Source: Perognathus longimembris pacificus (Eukaryota > Chordata > Mammalia > Rodentia > Heteromyidae). From it: 64,000 nucleotides of DNA. The stretch spans positions 49,407,149 through 49,471,148 of the forward strand of contig NC_063166.1 in assembly GCF_023159225.1 (NCBI RefSeq), read 5' to 3'. The notes under the pieces are model-generated. The model was not told the DNA's origin. It searched no databases and worked only from the letters and a program-made list of their open reading frames with translations. Numbering within the stretch: position 1 is the first letter of the stretch; each line of letters begins with the position of its first letter. The position numbers and the translations under genes were made by a program. Of the stretch, positions 11,014 through 22,199 are shown piece by piece.

Positions 11014-11019
11014 AATAAA
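11014..11019 (+). terminator. THBD: THBD poly(A) signal AATAAA
   Basis: AATAAA is followed about 20-30 bases later by a GT-rich stretch (gtgctcttggatggtgtgtc), the usual downstream element, so cleavage is expected near 11035. Confidence 0.75.
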
Positions 11020-11035
11020 CAGATGACAATGTGCT

Positions 11036-11482
11036 CTTGGATGGTGTGTCTGTTCCCTTTCCCTTCCCCTGTTCCCTCAAGACATATCATTAAATGGGAG
11101 TAGTAAACAATGCAAATACCATAGCTACAGTAAAGACTGGTCAGCACCATACCACTTTCATGCCAGTTAGTTATGGCACCATCTCTGACTTCCAAGTATT
11201 AGTCCAAAGAAAAGAATATCCTCAAAGTAGGACATGTTATCTCAGTGGGCACTATGATTTATTTTGTTTTCTTTTATTTAAGCATAACTTCAAACATGTT
11301 GACTTTTGTCCATGTGTTTTCAAATATATTCTAGAGTCATATGTTGGGATGAGTTAAAGGAATAGACTTTCTTGGGACATCTCTGGAGTCCCAGCTGTGT
11401 GTCCCTTTGCCCCCAATAGGGCACTACCTGTTCTCTGAGATATCCAAACTTTTAGGAGGTATAAAGTGTCTATGGATTAAAT
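11036..11482. other. Intergenic between the convergent genes
   Basis: Unique sequence after the THBD poly(A) site. No feature is seen. Confidence 0.5.
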
Positions 11483-11730
11483 TAAAATAATGGTTTCTTT
11501 TTTTTTTTTTTTTTTTTTTTTTGGCCAGTCCTGGGCCCTGGACTCAGGGCCTGAGCACTATCCCTGGCTTCTTCCCGCTCAAGGCTAGCACTCCGCCACT
11601 TGAGCCACAGCGCCGCTTCTGGCCGTTTTCTGTATATGTGGTGCTGGGGAATCGAACCCAGGGCCTCGTGTATCCGAGGCAGGCACTCTTGCCACTAGGC
11701 TATATCCCCAGCCCTAAAATAATGGTTTCT
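11483..11730 (-). mobile_element. Young ID-like SINE with perfect 16-bp target duplication
   Basis: Antisense full-length copy with a T-tract of over 20 bases at its left (the SINE poly(A) tail). The target duplication TAAAATAATGGTTTCT is identical at 11483-11498 and 11715-11730. The head is tRNA-Ala-like and the right half is shared with the Geo-type SINE. The long pure tail and perfect duplication indicate a recent insertion. Confidence 0.95.
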
Positions 11731-11910
11731 AACTACCAAGATCTCATGTAGTGTCAAACTAGCTTCATCTCTGTAGAGATTAGAAAAACTGTCTTCATAA
11801 CACAAATTTCCTGGGTCCTTTTCCCAGAATGATATAGCTGGCTGAATTGTACATGGAGGTACATAATAGACATTTTCCTAAAGCAGATATGGGAGGGTCA
11901 GCAGAGTTCA

Positions 11911-11965
11911 GTGTGTGTGTGTGTGTGTGCACGTGCGCGCATGTGTACGTGAGTTTGTGTGTATG
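11911..11965. repeat. (GT)n with GC interruptions
   Basis: Ten GT units followed by 'gcacgtgcgcgcatgtgtac', alternating purine-pyrimidine throughout. Confidence 0.9.
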
Positions 11966-12937
11966 TTGAGGGGGTATAGTTCAACTTCTACATCCAGTGC
12001 CCTTGGAGATTGAGCAACCCCCTTCTGGAGTTCATCAAGTCCAGGTGAATGAAGAGCTCAGTGGGTGGAGCAAAGCAGGTGCAGATAGATAGTGGTGGAA
12101 GTCCAGAGTAGAGGGGAAAATATCCTTTATGCATAGGGGCAATTCAAGTAGCTTTAATAGGAGTATGATGGGACTGAAAATTGTTTGAAAAGGTAATAGC
12201 CACTTCAGACTTAATAATCTCCCCACCCCCACAAAGGGGAAACCTGCCAGTACCCAACAGAGCTAACATGGAGTGGATTTGTCATAGATACCTGGACTGG
12301 ATCCTAGAGTGACACCTGGGGTCACATAACCTTGGGAAGCCTGCTCAGGCTGTAAACCAGGCACTAGTAGTGCTACCTTATGAGGTTCCCATGAGGAGTA
12401 GACAAGGTGAGGGAGCACAGCTTTTGGCATACAGCAGGTGCCTAATTATATTAGTGTATGTTTCAAGGAGTTAATCAATGCATAAGTGAATGAAGAAAAT
12501 TTTACTTTGAAATTTTGAGTGTCTTGGGGGCAAAGTCAGTTATATAGGAGGTGGAAAGAGTTTCTTCAAGGCAAGGTGTGTCACTGGGGAAGGTACAACC
12601 ATCCCTTTAGCAGCACTGTGGTGGTAGGATTGAGTACATCTTCAGCTTAAGGAGTGAGATGTTTGTGCAGAGTGAGAAGCAACCTGTCAGTAGCTATAAT
12701 ATCCAGCTTCAAAAGCACTGGTCTAGCATCCCTGTTCATAAGACCTATCCATGTATAGGGGTGCAGAGATTTCTTCCATGAGAGAGGAGAGAAGGGGTCC
12801 TGAGCTGCTTTTCCTGCCACTCGGGCTCTAAAGGGAAGCTGGCACCAAGCCAGGACTTATGGGGGCGGGCCCTGGAGACATTTCCCTGGAGTCAGAGTCA
12901 GGGGGTAGATGATCAGCAGCTGCTAACTTTTGAGGGC

Positions 12938-12984
<47 letters not shown>

Positions 12985-13578
12985 AATGGAGGAGAATGCT
13001 TTATTATGTCATCAAGGAAAACAGAGGTTACAAAGAATAAAAACATTTTCAACATGGTCATGACTCAGTGGGGGTGGGGGTGGCTACCCAAAACACATCC
13101 CCTGACCTTTGAAGGCATTTCTTCACAAAATAATACAGGCCCCACCCAGTAGTTCTTTCTTTTCCACAATGAAAAAGTTCAGCACTATCTTTTTTTTTTG
13201 TTTTGAGTGGGTCCTTCCTCCTTTTTAAAAATTCTTTCTGGTCAGCACTTTTAGAGGTAGGCAAACAATTGATTTCCTTTCACAAGAAAAGCTAAATATT
13301 ATTTTAAACTTCAGATTCTAACAGAATCAAAATCCTTCGCAGCCTGCTTTGAAAGTAGGATTGTGAAATTCACAAGAATCCTGAGGAGGGGTTCCCTTAA
13401 AGTCCTGCCCACTTGGAACTGGGGAGAGCATGCTCCTAGCAGAGGGCTTGGGGGAATCCAATGAAAAGCATCAAGATTCAGAAATGGGGTCTTTTGACAA
13501 TTGTGACATCCAGGCCAAAGGCCAGAAGTTTCTCTGAACCTCTGATTGAAAAAAAATTTTGTATTAAAATATGAAAAG
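11966..13578. other. Intergenic, no gene seen
   Basis: Unique sequence with a (GT)n run at 12941-12982. I see no coding region or nameable repeat apart from that. Confidence 0.5.
12941..12982. repeat. (GT)n microsatellite
   Basis: Pure GT run of about 21 units. Confidence 0.95.
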
Positions 13579-13792
13579 TTGGGGCTGGGGATATAGCCTA
13601 GTGGCAAGAGTGCCTGCCTCGGATACACGAGGCCCTGGGTTCGATTCCCCAGCACCACATATACAGAAAACGGCCAGAAGCGGTGCTGTGGCTCAAGTGG
13701 CGGAGTGCTAGCCTTGAGCGGGAAGAAGCCAGGGACAGTGCTCAGGCCCTGAGTCCAAGGCCCAGGACTGGCCAAAAAAAAAAAAAAAAAAA
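13579..13792 (+). mobile_element. ID-like SINE, full length, sense
   Basis: Starts 'ggggctggggatatagccta' and carries a Pol III A box (TAGCCTAGTGG) and an exact B box GGTTCGATTCC at 13638-13648. The right half 'gctgtggctcaagtggcgga' leads to a 19-base A tail. 'atgaaaag' recurs on both sides as the likely target duplication. Confidence 0.95.
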
Positions 13793-14809
13793 TGAAAAGA
13801 CCTTGCTGTGGAAACTTGTCTCCCCTTAGCCTCTCCTGTAATGACCACATCTCCTAAGATGCCTCAGCAGACTCTTCTCTGAAGCAAGTCCCACCTACTA
13901 GCTTACCTGGTTGATGGAGCCAAGCAAGCTCTCCTTCCAGCCTAGGCAACAAGAAGGGAGAAATAGCATCTTTTCAATAACCTCTTCACTCTTCCCCCTT
14001 CCTTCTGCCTCCCGATCCTGCTTTAGTTTGAAGACAGGTACCCCACCCCCCACAAAGGTGGTGTATGTCTCAGCCCTGGGGCATCATCACCCTTATGTAT
14101 AAGCCCTGCCCTCTTTAAATACATTTGCTTGGAAAAGATTATATAAACCCTAAGCATCATACTTTTTGTAATTCTTTGCACGTATTTGACGCCTACCTTT
14201 CCTCTCATGTTTTTTTCCTTCCTCCTACAAGGCCACCCTGCTTGAAAGCCATACACCAACACCAAGAGAAAGGAAAATCTGACTAGGCACAAGGCGAGTC
14301 CTGGCTATCTGTTTGTGTGGATGCCCCCAATCCCCTTCAGCAACATAGGATGCAGCTTCACAAAGAAGCTACAGCAGAGAGAGTGGCAAGTTGTTTCTAG
14401 GCTGGCCCTAGTGGAAATGACTAGAGATGATGCCTACAGAGCAGAGTCTGGAGGGATACATATCATTCTGGTGGGCAAAGGAGCTTGGAGTCTCTGGCTT
14501 GGTGGGGCAGCCATACACATTCTCCAGTGCTCCCATTAGCAGTTTGCCCAGAGATACCCTCAGGCCTCCAGGTTTTGCAAGTAACTGAGAGTTCAGGAAA
14601 CTTCCTCCCAAGGCCAGGAGATGTGAAGGCAGCAGACTTCCAACTCATTGATCTGAGGTCTCCCAGGTTAAGGGGAGCCAGGGAGCTCAGGGCCTGGCAT
14701 AATAGGGTGGCCTTGGTAGTTTTAGAGAGAGGATTATCCTAATTCTGTTCCTTTGCTGCCTCCCTCAGCTCTCTATCTGGAGCCTACCTCCTCCGTCACA
14801 GCAGAGGCA
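13793..14809. other. Intergenic, no gene seen
   Basis: Unique sequence. Short open frames on both strands at 14023-14742 have no domain or homology I recognise. Confidence 0.5.
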
Positions 14810-14945
14810 TGGTGATAGAAACAGTCTCTGTCGTGACTGGGGCAGCAGCTTCAGAGCTGGAGCTGCACATAAACATTCAGAGAACTGCACACTCCAAAAG
14901 GGTGAATGTTACCATATGCAAGTTGTATCTCAATAAAAGGACATC
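14810..14945 (+). mobile_element. Ancient L1 (L1M-type) 3' end
   Basis: The segment 'agaactgcacactccaaaag', 'ggtgaatgttaccatatgca' and 'ttgtatctcaataaaagg' follows the 3' terminal order of old mammalian L1M elements. Fairly diverged. Confidence 0.65.
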
Positions 14946-15858
14946 AACAAGAAATCACAGGATGTGTTGGATGGTTAAAAAAAAGATTAACACACTGACA
15001 TTTCTCTAACACCTCTGGCCCCACCTCTTCTCTCCTCCTCCAGAAGTTTCTTTTCCTTCCTCTCTTCTTCCTCTTCCTTTTCGTCATCCTCTTCCTTAGG
15101 TGTCCCCAGGGACACCTGCTACAAGAACATGCCAGGTTCTTTATTAGATCTCTTCCGAAAAGCCACATTCCTTTGCTGCATCATTCTTACTTTAGTTTCA
15201 AATGGATTCCTGCTTTTCTTTGATGCAGGGCTCCCTTGGTCACTAACCCCTAAGCTCCACGAAGGTAGGGACCCCACCACCCCTATCTCTGTAGACTCAT
15301 TGTGTCACATGGAAACTGATGGAATCACCTAAGAGAGCTCCTTAGCACATTGTGCTTGTGCCTCCCCTCTCCCCCCACCCATGTGTCCACAAAGCAAGGT
15401 CACATGTGGTGCTTTGTAACACCATAGAGTTGTATCAGTAAACATTTGTGTTTAAGGACTTTCCAGGCTCTGCTGTATTATCATCTTAGGATAAGAGACT
15501 GAGAGACACGGTGATTCGCAGCCTAAAATCAGACAGGAGTTTCCAAGTCCAAATTTTCTGCCAGTCACATCCAGTTTTTTTAGGTCCAAATATGTCACCT
15601 TTGGTTTATTCTTGGCATTTATCTTCAGGACCTAAAAAAACATATCAGGTATGACATTTTCAATGGCAGCAAAGCCAAGATTTTCAAGATGCAAATGATA
15701 GCAGTATTCACCTTCACTTGAACATAGAGTGCTAGCTAGCTGGACAGGAACTCTGATGAGTGCCCACGTCCATATGCCATGTCCAATTGCTATCTTCCTT
15801 ATTTTCTGGGAAAGTTGCACACCTAGCTTTTTACAGTACAATAAATTAAAGACAATTT
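14946..15858. other. Intergenic, pyrimidine-rich in part
   Basis: 15005-15100 is C/T-rich (cttcctcttcc words). Otherwise nothing is seen. Confidence 0.5.
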
Positions 15859-16124
15859 AAAAGACAAAGCCAGGGGCTGGGAATATGGCCTAGTGGCAAG
15901 AGTGCTTGCCTCCTACACATGAAGCTCCCGGTTCGATTCCCCAGTACCACATATATGTAAAACGGCCAGGAGGGGCGCTGTGGCTCAGGTGGCAGAGTGC
16001 TAGCCTTGAGCTGGAAGAAGCCAGGGATGGTGCTCAGGCCCTGAGTCCAAGGCCCAGGACTGGCCAAAAAAAAAAAACAAACAAAACACAAAACAAAACA
16101 ACAACAAAAAAAAGACAAAGCCAG
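15859..16124 (+). mobile_element. ID-like SINE with 15-bp target duplication
   Basis: A sense copy with an A-rich tail containing AAACA units. AAAAGACAAAGCCAG is duplicated exactly at 15859-15873 and 16110-16124. Confidence 0.95.
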
Positions 16125-16162
16125 ACATCTGACAGGTTGTGTGGTAATCAGAGGCTGTTTCT

Positions 16163-16164
<2 letters not shown>

Positions 16165-16199
<35 letters not shown>
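16165..16199. repeat. (GT)n microsatellite
   Basis: Pure GT run a short distance after the SINE, separated from it by about 40 bases of unique sequence. Confidence 0.95.
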
Positions 16200-16200
<1 letters not shown>

Positions 16201-17237
16201 ATGTTTCTTTCCAAAGTTGTGCTTTCTAGTTCTAACAAGTAGAGTAAAACCCTTGTCAAAGTGTGCCTTTGCAGTGAGCTCCCAGGCGATGAACTAGGTA
16301 GGGAATCAGCTTTGGGGTTTCTGGTTGTATGGCTCACTGATTTCAATATCTGCCGTCTTCCTAAACAGGAACCACAAGAGAGGGTTTTATGCAACCAGTT
16401 ATTGCAAAGATATTGGGGTGGAAGCTACTAACTAAAGCCAGCTAGCAGGACTGTTGACTAGCTCTGACATGCCCTGAGACAAAGGCTCAAGCCAAGAGCA
16501 CAGTCAAGAGGACTCCTTGCCACCACCAGGCCTGCATGATTGATTTATTACTACAGGGTCAGAGCCGTGTGAATGCTCACAGATCACCAAGGGCTAAGTG
16601 TGGAAGAATGCTGTGCTTCCTTTTCCCTCCCGACCTCAGCACATCTCTCCAGGGGCCTTGAGAAAGCAGAGTTTATGACTGGTAAGAGTTCAACCCTCCA
16701 AGATTTCCCTGTGCACTTATTTCAAGTGAGAAACTGGGAGCTGGAAAGCTGAAATCCCTGCTCAGGGCCTGAGCTAAAGTGGAGGCACTCCACTGCTCTC
16801 AGTAGCTTTCCTTCCCATAGTCCCATAGTCCCATAGTCTCCTTCAGCCCTTATCATTTAACTTAAAAGGCTGCATGGTAAAAGTAGAACATTTTATTCTG
16901 TACTAAGGTAGGTAGCTGAGCATGAGAGCTGTTAAGACACTGTGTCCATGTGGATAACTGGGAGGCTGAAAAGGACTACAGCCCCACCCAGACTGGGACA
17001 AAGGCCCAGCATCCTTTGCCTGTTTTACCATTGTCAGTGTCAGGAACTTCTCACTAACTGACAAGATCCTAAGTGGTCTCCATGATAAAGTGCAACCACA
17101 TTTATCTGGTGTCTGCTGAGAACAAATACTTTGAAGACCTCCACAGAGAGGAAAGTGCCTTGTTCTGGATGGTTAGGATGGTTCTGGGGGTACTGACAAG
17201 TTAGAGATCATTGATGTTTGTGTGTCAATGCACGGTC

Positions 17238-17285
<48 letters not shown>

Positions 17286-18614
17286 TTCCAGGATCAAAGG
17301 GCTCGATGACTCTGTTAGGAACTTCCAATCTACAATCACGTATCTAATACAGCACAGAATCTTGGCTATCGAATTTTTTGAGCGATGATCACTTAAATGA
17401 GCAGATCCTAGTGACCTGTATACTCTCCTCACCTACCCTGTGCTCTGAAACACACTGGGTTAATCTCCATTACCACTCTTAGACGCCCCTCCCCCCAACT
17501 GATTCACCATTTGGAGATGGTAAGCATCCAGCAGTCCTATGCCCAAGGGTAGCTGACATAAGGCTTTCCCTTTTCATTTTATAACAGAGAAGTTGGGATC
17601 TACAGTCCTATGGGAAAAAGAGTAAACCCTCAAGAGTCACCTTGAAGGCAAGAACTCTGAGGATCTGAGATTGAGTCCTTGGCTTAAATTTCATGGCACT
17701 CATGCCTGAGACCATAACTCAGCCCTTCTGAGTTACATGAATATGACATCTGCCCTCAGTAGACATAATGGCCTGGCTGTAATAGAAACACTCCATCTCT
17801 TGCTTTTTCAGGCTCTCAGAGAGGAAATCCAGGAGACTTTAAAATACCCTTTCAGGCCTTGCCCTGTCTGAATACTCATTCACTTCCCAGTAGCCCCCAC
17901 TACCCACCTAGAACCACATGGAGGCTACGGTAGAAGACACAGTCTGTCTTCAAGGCTAGCAGATCCACTGTAATTTCTCTTGAAGATCCCCTTGGCAGGA
18001 AGCTACAAAGGTGACCACTCTGAGGACAGAGTGGGCTCATCCTTTGACTGTTCTCTCTCTCTCTTTCTCTCATGGTCTATCTTCCTGACACTTTCATGAT
18101 GGGGCCAGCCAAACCTGGAAGTACTGCTTGCTATGTCTAACCAAGTGGGCTCTGCCAGTCAGTGATCCCTGTCTGTGTAATCAAGTACTTTCTCGCTCAG
18201 AGGCCAGTGTAAGTGTTGCACTAATTTCCTTCTCCTTGCCTCAGCTTTAGCAGAAGTAAAGCTCTCATAAATTTGCTGTTTCCTTAGGGGAAAGATAACT
18301 CATGCTGTAGTTGACTTAGCCTTAAAAAGGAGATAGCTTGTGTGTGATAGCTACATCCGGCTGATGTTTTAACTACTTCTGATATTTTGAAATACTTGGT
18401 AAGAGTTGCCTCCCCCATCCCAAATTGTGGGTTGATCTCTCTCCATCCTGGCTTTTAGTTTTTTTTCTTAACCCCTTCCCTCCCACTCTCCACCACGGTG
18501 TAAGTTCAGGGCTTTAATTGAGATCATGTGTTTTCAACACCCAAGGACGGGGAAAAATCACAGCATAAGAACTAGATGAGATTTTGATCCTCTGATTTTT
18601 CTGAAACAATTTCT
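16200..18614. other. Intergenic downstream of SSTR4
   Basis: No gene is seen. It includes three near-perfect copies of the 9-mer 'tcccatagt' at about 16814-16840 and the (TG)n run at 17241-17283. Part of this may be SSTR4 3'UTR if a distal poly(A) site is used. Confidence 0.5.
17241..17283. repeat. (TG)n microsatellite
   Basis: Pure run of about 21 units. Confidence 0.95.
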
Positions 18615-18620
18615 TTTATT
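18615..18620 (-). terminator. SSTR4: Candidate SSTR4 poly(A) signal
   Basis: AATAAA on the minus strand, about 620 bases past the SSTR4 stop codon and the nearest one I found. No strong GT-rich element follows, so a more distal site (for example near 16543) remains possible. Confidence 0.4.
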
Positions 18621-19241
18621 CCTAACTTGGGGTTTTATGCCTTGCAGCAGACATGTCTCTGTAAACCTTTTACACTCACAGAAACTCTGCTACTGGGCCT
18701 GGACAATCTAAGAGACAGCGAGTGCAAGCAGGGGTCATAATACAAGTGCCCCAGGTTGTTGTACAGAATCTCCCCTAGCAACAACAGCCCAATAACAGAT
18801 GAGAAGGAAGCATCTTCCTTCTTCCTATCTCTCTCCATGCATGCTACATCTCACAAGGCAAAGAGCTCACACAGGCAAGAACACTGGCATCTTCCACCAC
18901 CCTCCAGAGTCCTCCCAAGCACTCACTGTAACAAGTCACGCACATGTGGCCATTCCTCCCATTTCCACCCAGAGAGAAACAGCCAAAGGTTAAGGAACAA
19001 CCAGCACCCTAGCCCAGTTCCCAAAGAAGTCCTACCCCCACAGAGGCATCCTGAAAGCCTTAGTCCTGGGTCAAGGGAGGAGCAGAGGAGATTTGTTGCT
19101 CTTCCAGATGGTACAGATTACAGAAGGAGAAGGCTGTGGTGGAAACAGGTGGTGTTCCAGCATCCAAGAGACACAGTTGCTGGGCTGTACAGATGGTGCA
19201 GACTCCCTAGAAGTGATCAGATCAGGTCAGGTGCAAAGTCT

Positions 19242-20408
19242 TTAGAAAGTGGTGGTTCCAGTAAGGGGAATGGGTTTGGGGCTGGGTTCTGCTGGCATGA
19301 GCTCTTGCTGGCAGGGAAGTGGGGGGCATATACACCCTGCCCCTGCTCTGCTCTTGAGAGCTGTGGCATAATAGTCCAGGGGCTCTTCCTCAGCGCCTCC
19401 AGCCACATCCAGGAGACAGCAGCGGAGGCAGAGAACCCGCTGGAAGGAACGGCGGAAGTTGTCAGAGAGGAAACCATAAAGAATGGGGTTGGCACAGCTG
19501 TTGGCATAGCTGAGGATGAGAGACACATGGTTGATGGTGGCATTAAGGCTGGTGACAAATAGATTCAGCAGCTGCACCACGTAGAAAGGCATCCAACAGA
19601 GCACAAAGACGGCCACTACCATGAGCACCAGTCTAGTGATCTTCTTCTCAGAGCGCCTCCGCTGCTGCCAGCCAGCCCGAAGGGCCACTGCGCGCATCTT
19701 GCCCACAATGAGCAGGTAACACAGACCAATGGCCAGAACAGGTAGCAGGAAGCCCAGCAAGAACGTGTAGACCACAAACACTGCTGACCACGCCGGATGA
19801 GGCCAATGCAGATTACAAGCCACTGCCTGGCCATCTCGAGCAGGCTTGGTGTCAGCAAAGACGGCGATGGGCAACGTGACCAGCAAGGATGCCAGCCACA
19901 CGCCCAAGTTAATGAGCTTTGCCACGCTTGGGCGCCTGTAAGTGGCAGCACGCAGAGGGTGCACCACGGCCACGTAGCGGTCCACACTGAGCACGGTCAG
20001 ACAGAAGACACTGGTGAACATGTTGAGGCCATCCACGCTGAGCACTGCTCGGCACAGTACCGAGCCGAAGGGCCAGTGGCGCAGGGCAGCCGACGAGGCC
20101 ACGAAGGGCACGCTGAGCATGAAGAGCTCATCCGCGATGGCCAGGTTGAGCAGGTAGATGTTGGTGGCCGTCTTCATCTTGGCATAGCGAAGGATCACGA
20201 AAATGACCAGGGCGTTACCCACCAGGCCCAGCAAGCACACGAGCGCGTAGATGCATTGGATGGTGACCATGCCCGCCGTCCCTGTACCGTCGGAGAGCGC
20301 AGCCTCCTCTTCCTCCGCTGGGGCGCTGCTGGCGTTGGCCGCTGCCAAGGACCAGGTGGTCTCAAGCCCTTCCACGCCCCCAGGGGGCAGCGTCGCCGGG
20401 ACGTTCAT
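19242..20408 (-). CDS. SSTR4: Somatostatin receptor type 4, 388 residues
   Basis: Plasma-membrane seven-helix receptor that binds somatostatin-14/28 and couples to Gi/o to inhibit adenylyl cyclase. Visible signs: N-glycosylation sequon N24-A-S; Asp126 in helix 3, the ligand-lysine contact; disulphide pair C119 and C198; DRY at 143-145; CWMP at 271-274; the somatostatin-receptor signature [13 protein letters not shown] at 301-313; C-tail cysteines near 327-331 for palmitoylation; C-terminal TTF, a class I PDZ ligand. The start at 20408 is chosen because the following residues ([11 protein letters not shown]) match the family start and give 388 residues, the human length. The frame continues 25 codons upstream to another ATG, but that extension has no homology. 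Coding is intronless, as in other mammals. An extra sequon appears at N289 in extracellular loop 3. Complete and intact. Confidence 0.98.
   Translation of the reverse strand: MNVPATLPPGGVEGLETTWSLAAANASSAPAEEEEAALSDGTGTAGMVTIQCIYALVCLLGLVGNALVIFVILRYAKMKTATNIYLLNLAIADELFMLSVPFVASSAALRHWPFGSVLCRAVLSVDGLNMFTSVFCLTVLSVDRYVAVVHPLRAATYRRPSVAKLINLGVWLASLLVTLPIAVFADTKPARDGQAVACNLHWPHPAWSAVFVVYTFLLGFLLPVLAIGLCYLLIVGKMRAVALRAGWQQRRRSEKKITRLVLMVVAVFVLCWMPFYVVQLLNLFVTSLNATINHVSLILSYANSCANPILYGFLSDNFRRSFQRVLCLRCCLLDVAGGAEEEPLDYYATALKSRAGAGCICPPLPCQQELMPAEPSPKPIPLTGTTTF
20377..20390 (+). promoter_or_regulatory. CTCF-like motif inside the SSTR4 N-terminal codons
   Basis: CCCCCAGGGGGCAG fits the CTCF core at 13 of 14 positions (C instead of A at the third). 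It overlaps codons for the LPPGG stretch, so a coding constraint alone could explain it. Confidence 0.4.
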
Positions 20409-20760
20409 AGCGAAGCGCGCCCACCCCGAGGGGTGACCACGCAGGGTGGCAATGCACAGCAAAGCAGATTGAATACAGCGCAAGAGACGGCGGGCAGCCG
20501 GGCCGGGGGTCTCCGGTGCGCAGACGCGCGGCGCTCCGCCTGCTCCGCCTAACTAGGGGCGGCGTGCCCGGACCTTGAGCGCCCGCCAATCCCGCCGCCC
20601 GCCGCCGCGGGAGCCTGGCTGGCTTGCACTGCTTCTGCCCGCGCCCAACACTCTGCCCCCTGCACCCGGCTCCACCCGGCCAGGTGTCCAGCCTGCAGTC
20701 GTCTCGGGTCCCTGCTGAGTCTTCCAGCCTCTGCCTCCCCCTCCTCGTTATCGGCTCCGC
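20409..20760 (-). promoter_or_regulatory. SSTR4: CpG-rich SSTR4 5' flank
   Basis: GC-rich, CpG-dense sequence immediately upstream of the start codon continues the CpG-rich coding region. No TATA box is apparent. The promoter and 5'UTR of SSTR4 are expected here by position; the exact start of transcription cannot be read. Confidence 0.5.
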
Positions 20761-21944
20761 CCCTCAAACTCTGATCGGCAGCCCGGTCCAGGATTCTGTT
20801 TCTGCCCCAACTTAGGGTTCCTGCTCTACAGGTCCCACACCAAGCCTTCCGCAGTCCTTTTGGTCCCTTCTCCTGCTGCTCTCTGGGGGCCCTGTAGCAG
20901 CGGGGACTGACTGGCCCCGAATTCTTCCTTGGTTTGGATAAAACCACGTCTGGGATTGCTCCAGGATTATCTTGCACGCAGGGCTGATTTCCCCAGTTGT
21001 TGACGTCCCTTCCCTCCGTCCCTCTAATTTTCAGGAAAAACCTGTCCCGTCCTTAAACTTAAACTGACTTTGTGAAGGTAGAGTGTGAGGAGAACTACAG
21101 GTCTGCCGTAGGCGGGCTTAGGGCCTGGGAGCTGTTGAAGGAAAGAGTTTTGTGTGTCAGTTTCCCCCTTTCCTCCCATGATGACAACAATGGATCCTTA
21201 GAGTTGTGTGGAAATGAGATGAAATGGACACATATAGAAGCCCCCAAGCCCCTAACCATTGCATAAAAAGAGGTGCCCAGTTCCTGGGGTCCTCTTAGGC
21301 AGAGACTGGAGACACCCCAACACTTTGCACCCTGGTTAGGTCATTACCTGAAGGGTCTCTACCTTGGGTCTGTTAGTCAGGAAGGACAGGGTCCCAGCCC
21401 AGGATGTTTCTTGCCCTCAAATACCAGGGAGTGTGAGCTTCTGGCACTTGCTGCTGGACACCACGCAGGTACCTCTCACTTTGTGTGGCACCTAATATGG
21501 CAGAATTGGTGAAATGGGGCTTTGTTTTGGAAAATAATTTCCAAAAGACAAAAGCTGGTGTTAACCCCACTCTGTGGGGCAGGGACCTTCTTGAGTTCCA
21601 ACCAGCCCCATCATACCTTAGGCTTATTGGACTATTCGATTATTATTATTATTATTATTATTAGACAGGATTATTTGGATGCCTCCGGTGGGATGGGGGA
21701 GTCTTAGCTCCCATGTTGGGTGGCTGAGGGGTGATGGCAGGATGATGATCAGAAAGACAATGTTTTAGGACTAGTGCTGGTGGCTTTTTGAAGGAGGAGC
21801 TGGAAGCTGCCCATCACTCATTGCTCTTCATTCAGGCTTGGGGCTGGAGAGCACAGGTGTGACCAAACCTCAAAACAACAGTTGACCCTAAATCTAGTTC
21901 CCAGTTTTTTCCAACCCAGATGGGCTCATTGAGATGTTGGTAAG
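20761..21944. other. Unique DNA upstream of SSTR4
   Basis: No gene is seen. CpG density falls after about 21000. An (ATT)n run lies at 21639-21663. Confidence 0.5.
21639..21663. repeat. (ATT)n microsatellite
   Basis: Eight ATT units. Confidence 0.95.
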
Positions 21945-22199
21945 CTGGGCAATGGTGTTTCACATCTGTAATGCTAGCTACCCAGGAGGCTGAGAGCTGA
22001 GGATCAAAGTTCAAAGCCACTCAGGCAGACAAATCCAAGAGACTCTTATCTCCAATAATCCATCAAAAAGCTGAAAGAGAAGTTGTGGGTTAAATGGTAG
22101 AGCACTAGCCTTGAGTAAGAAAAAAAAATGTGGGGTGGGGGAGGGGGAAGAGTGTGCAGGCTGAGTTCAAGCTCCAGTATGGAAAAAAAAAAAAAAAAA
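21945..22199 (+). mobile_element. Geo-type SINE, sense
   Basis: Sense order: 'gtaatgctagctacccagga', 'gaggatcaaagttcaaagcc', 'gagactcttatctccaataa', 'gtagagcactagccttgagt', then 'gagttcaagctccagt' and an A tail. A G-rich insertion lies before the terminal phrase. Confidence 0.85.

Larger units (their letters stand above)
9202..11035 (+). other. THBD: THBD 3' untranslated region
   Basis: The transcript appears to run without interruption from the stop at 9201 to the poly(A) signal at 11014, giving about 1.8 kb of 3'UTR, the usual size for this gene. It holds a pyrimidine tract, a CA repeat and, in its last 100 bases, a compact regulatory cluster. An alternative AATAAA lies at 10346-10351. The extent is inferred from signals, not from RNA. 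Confidence 0.75.

Noticed and set aside
18756..19562. 268-codon frame running into the SSTR4 3' end on the + strand
   Set aside because: Its second half is antisense to the SSTR4 C-terminus and its first half is downstream noncoding DNA; no domain.
20409..20483. N-terminal extension of SSTR4 by 25 codons
   Set aside because: The upstream ATG adds residues without homology. Starting at 20408 gives the usual 388 residues.
19797..20552. 251-codon open frame antisense to SSTR4
   Set aside because: A His/Gln/Glu-rich shadow of the conserved receptor codons with no features of its own.
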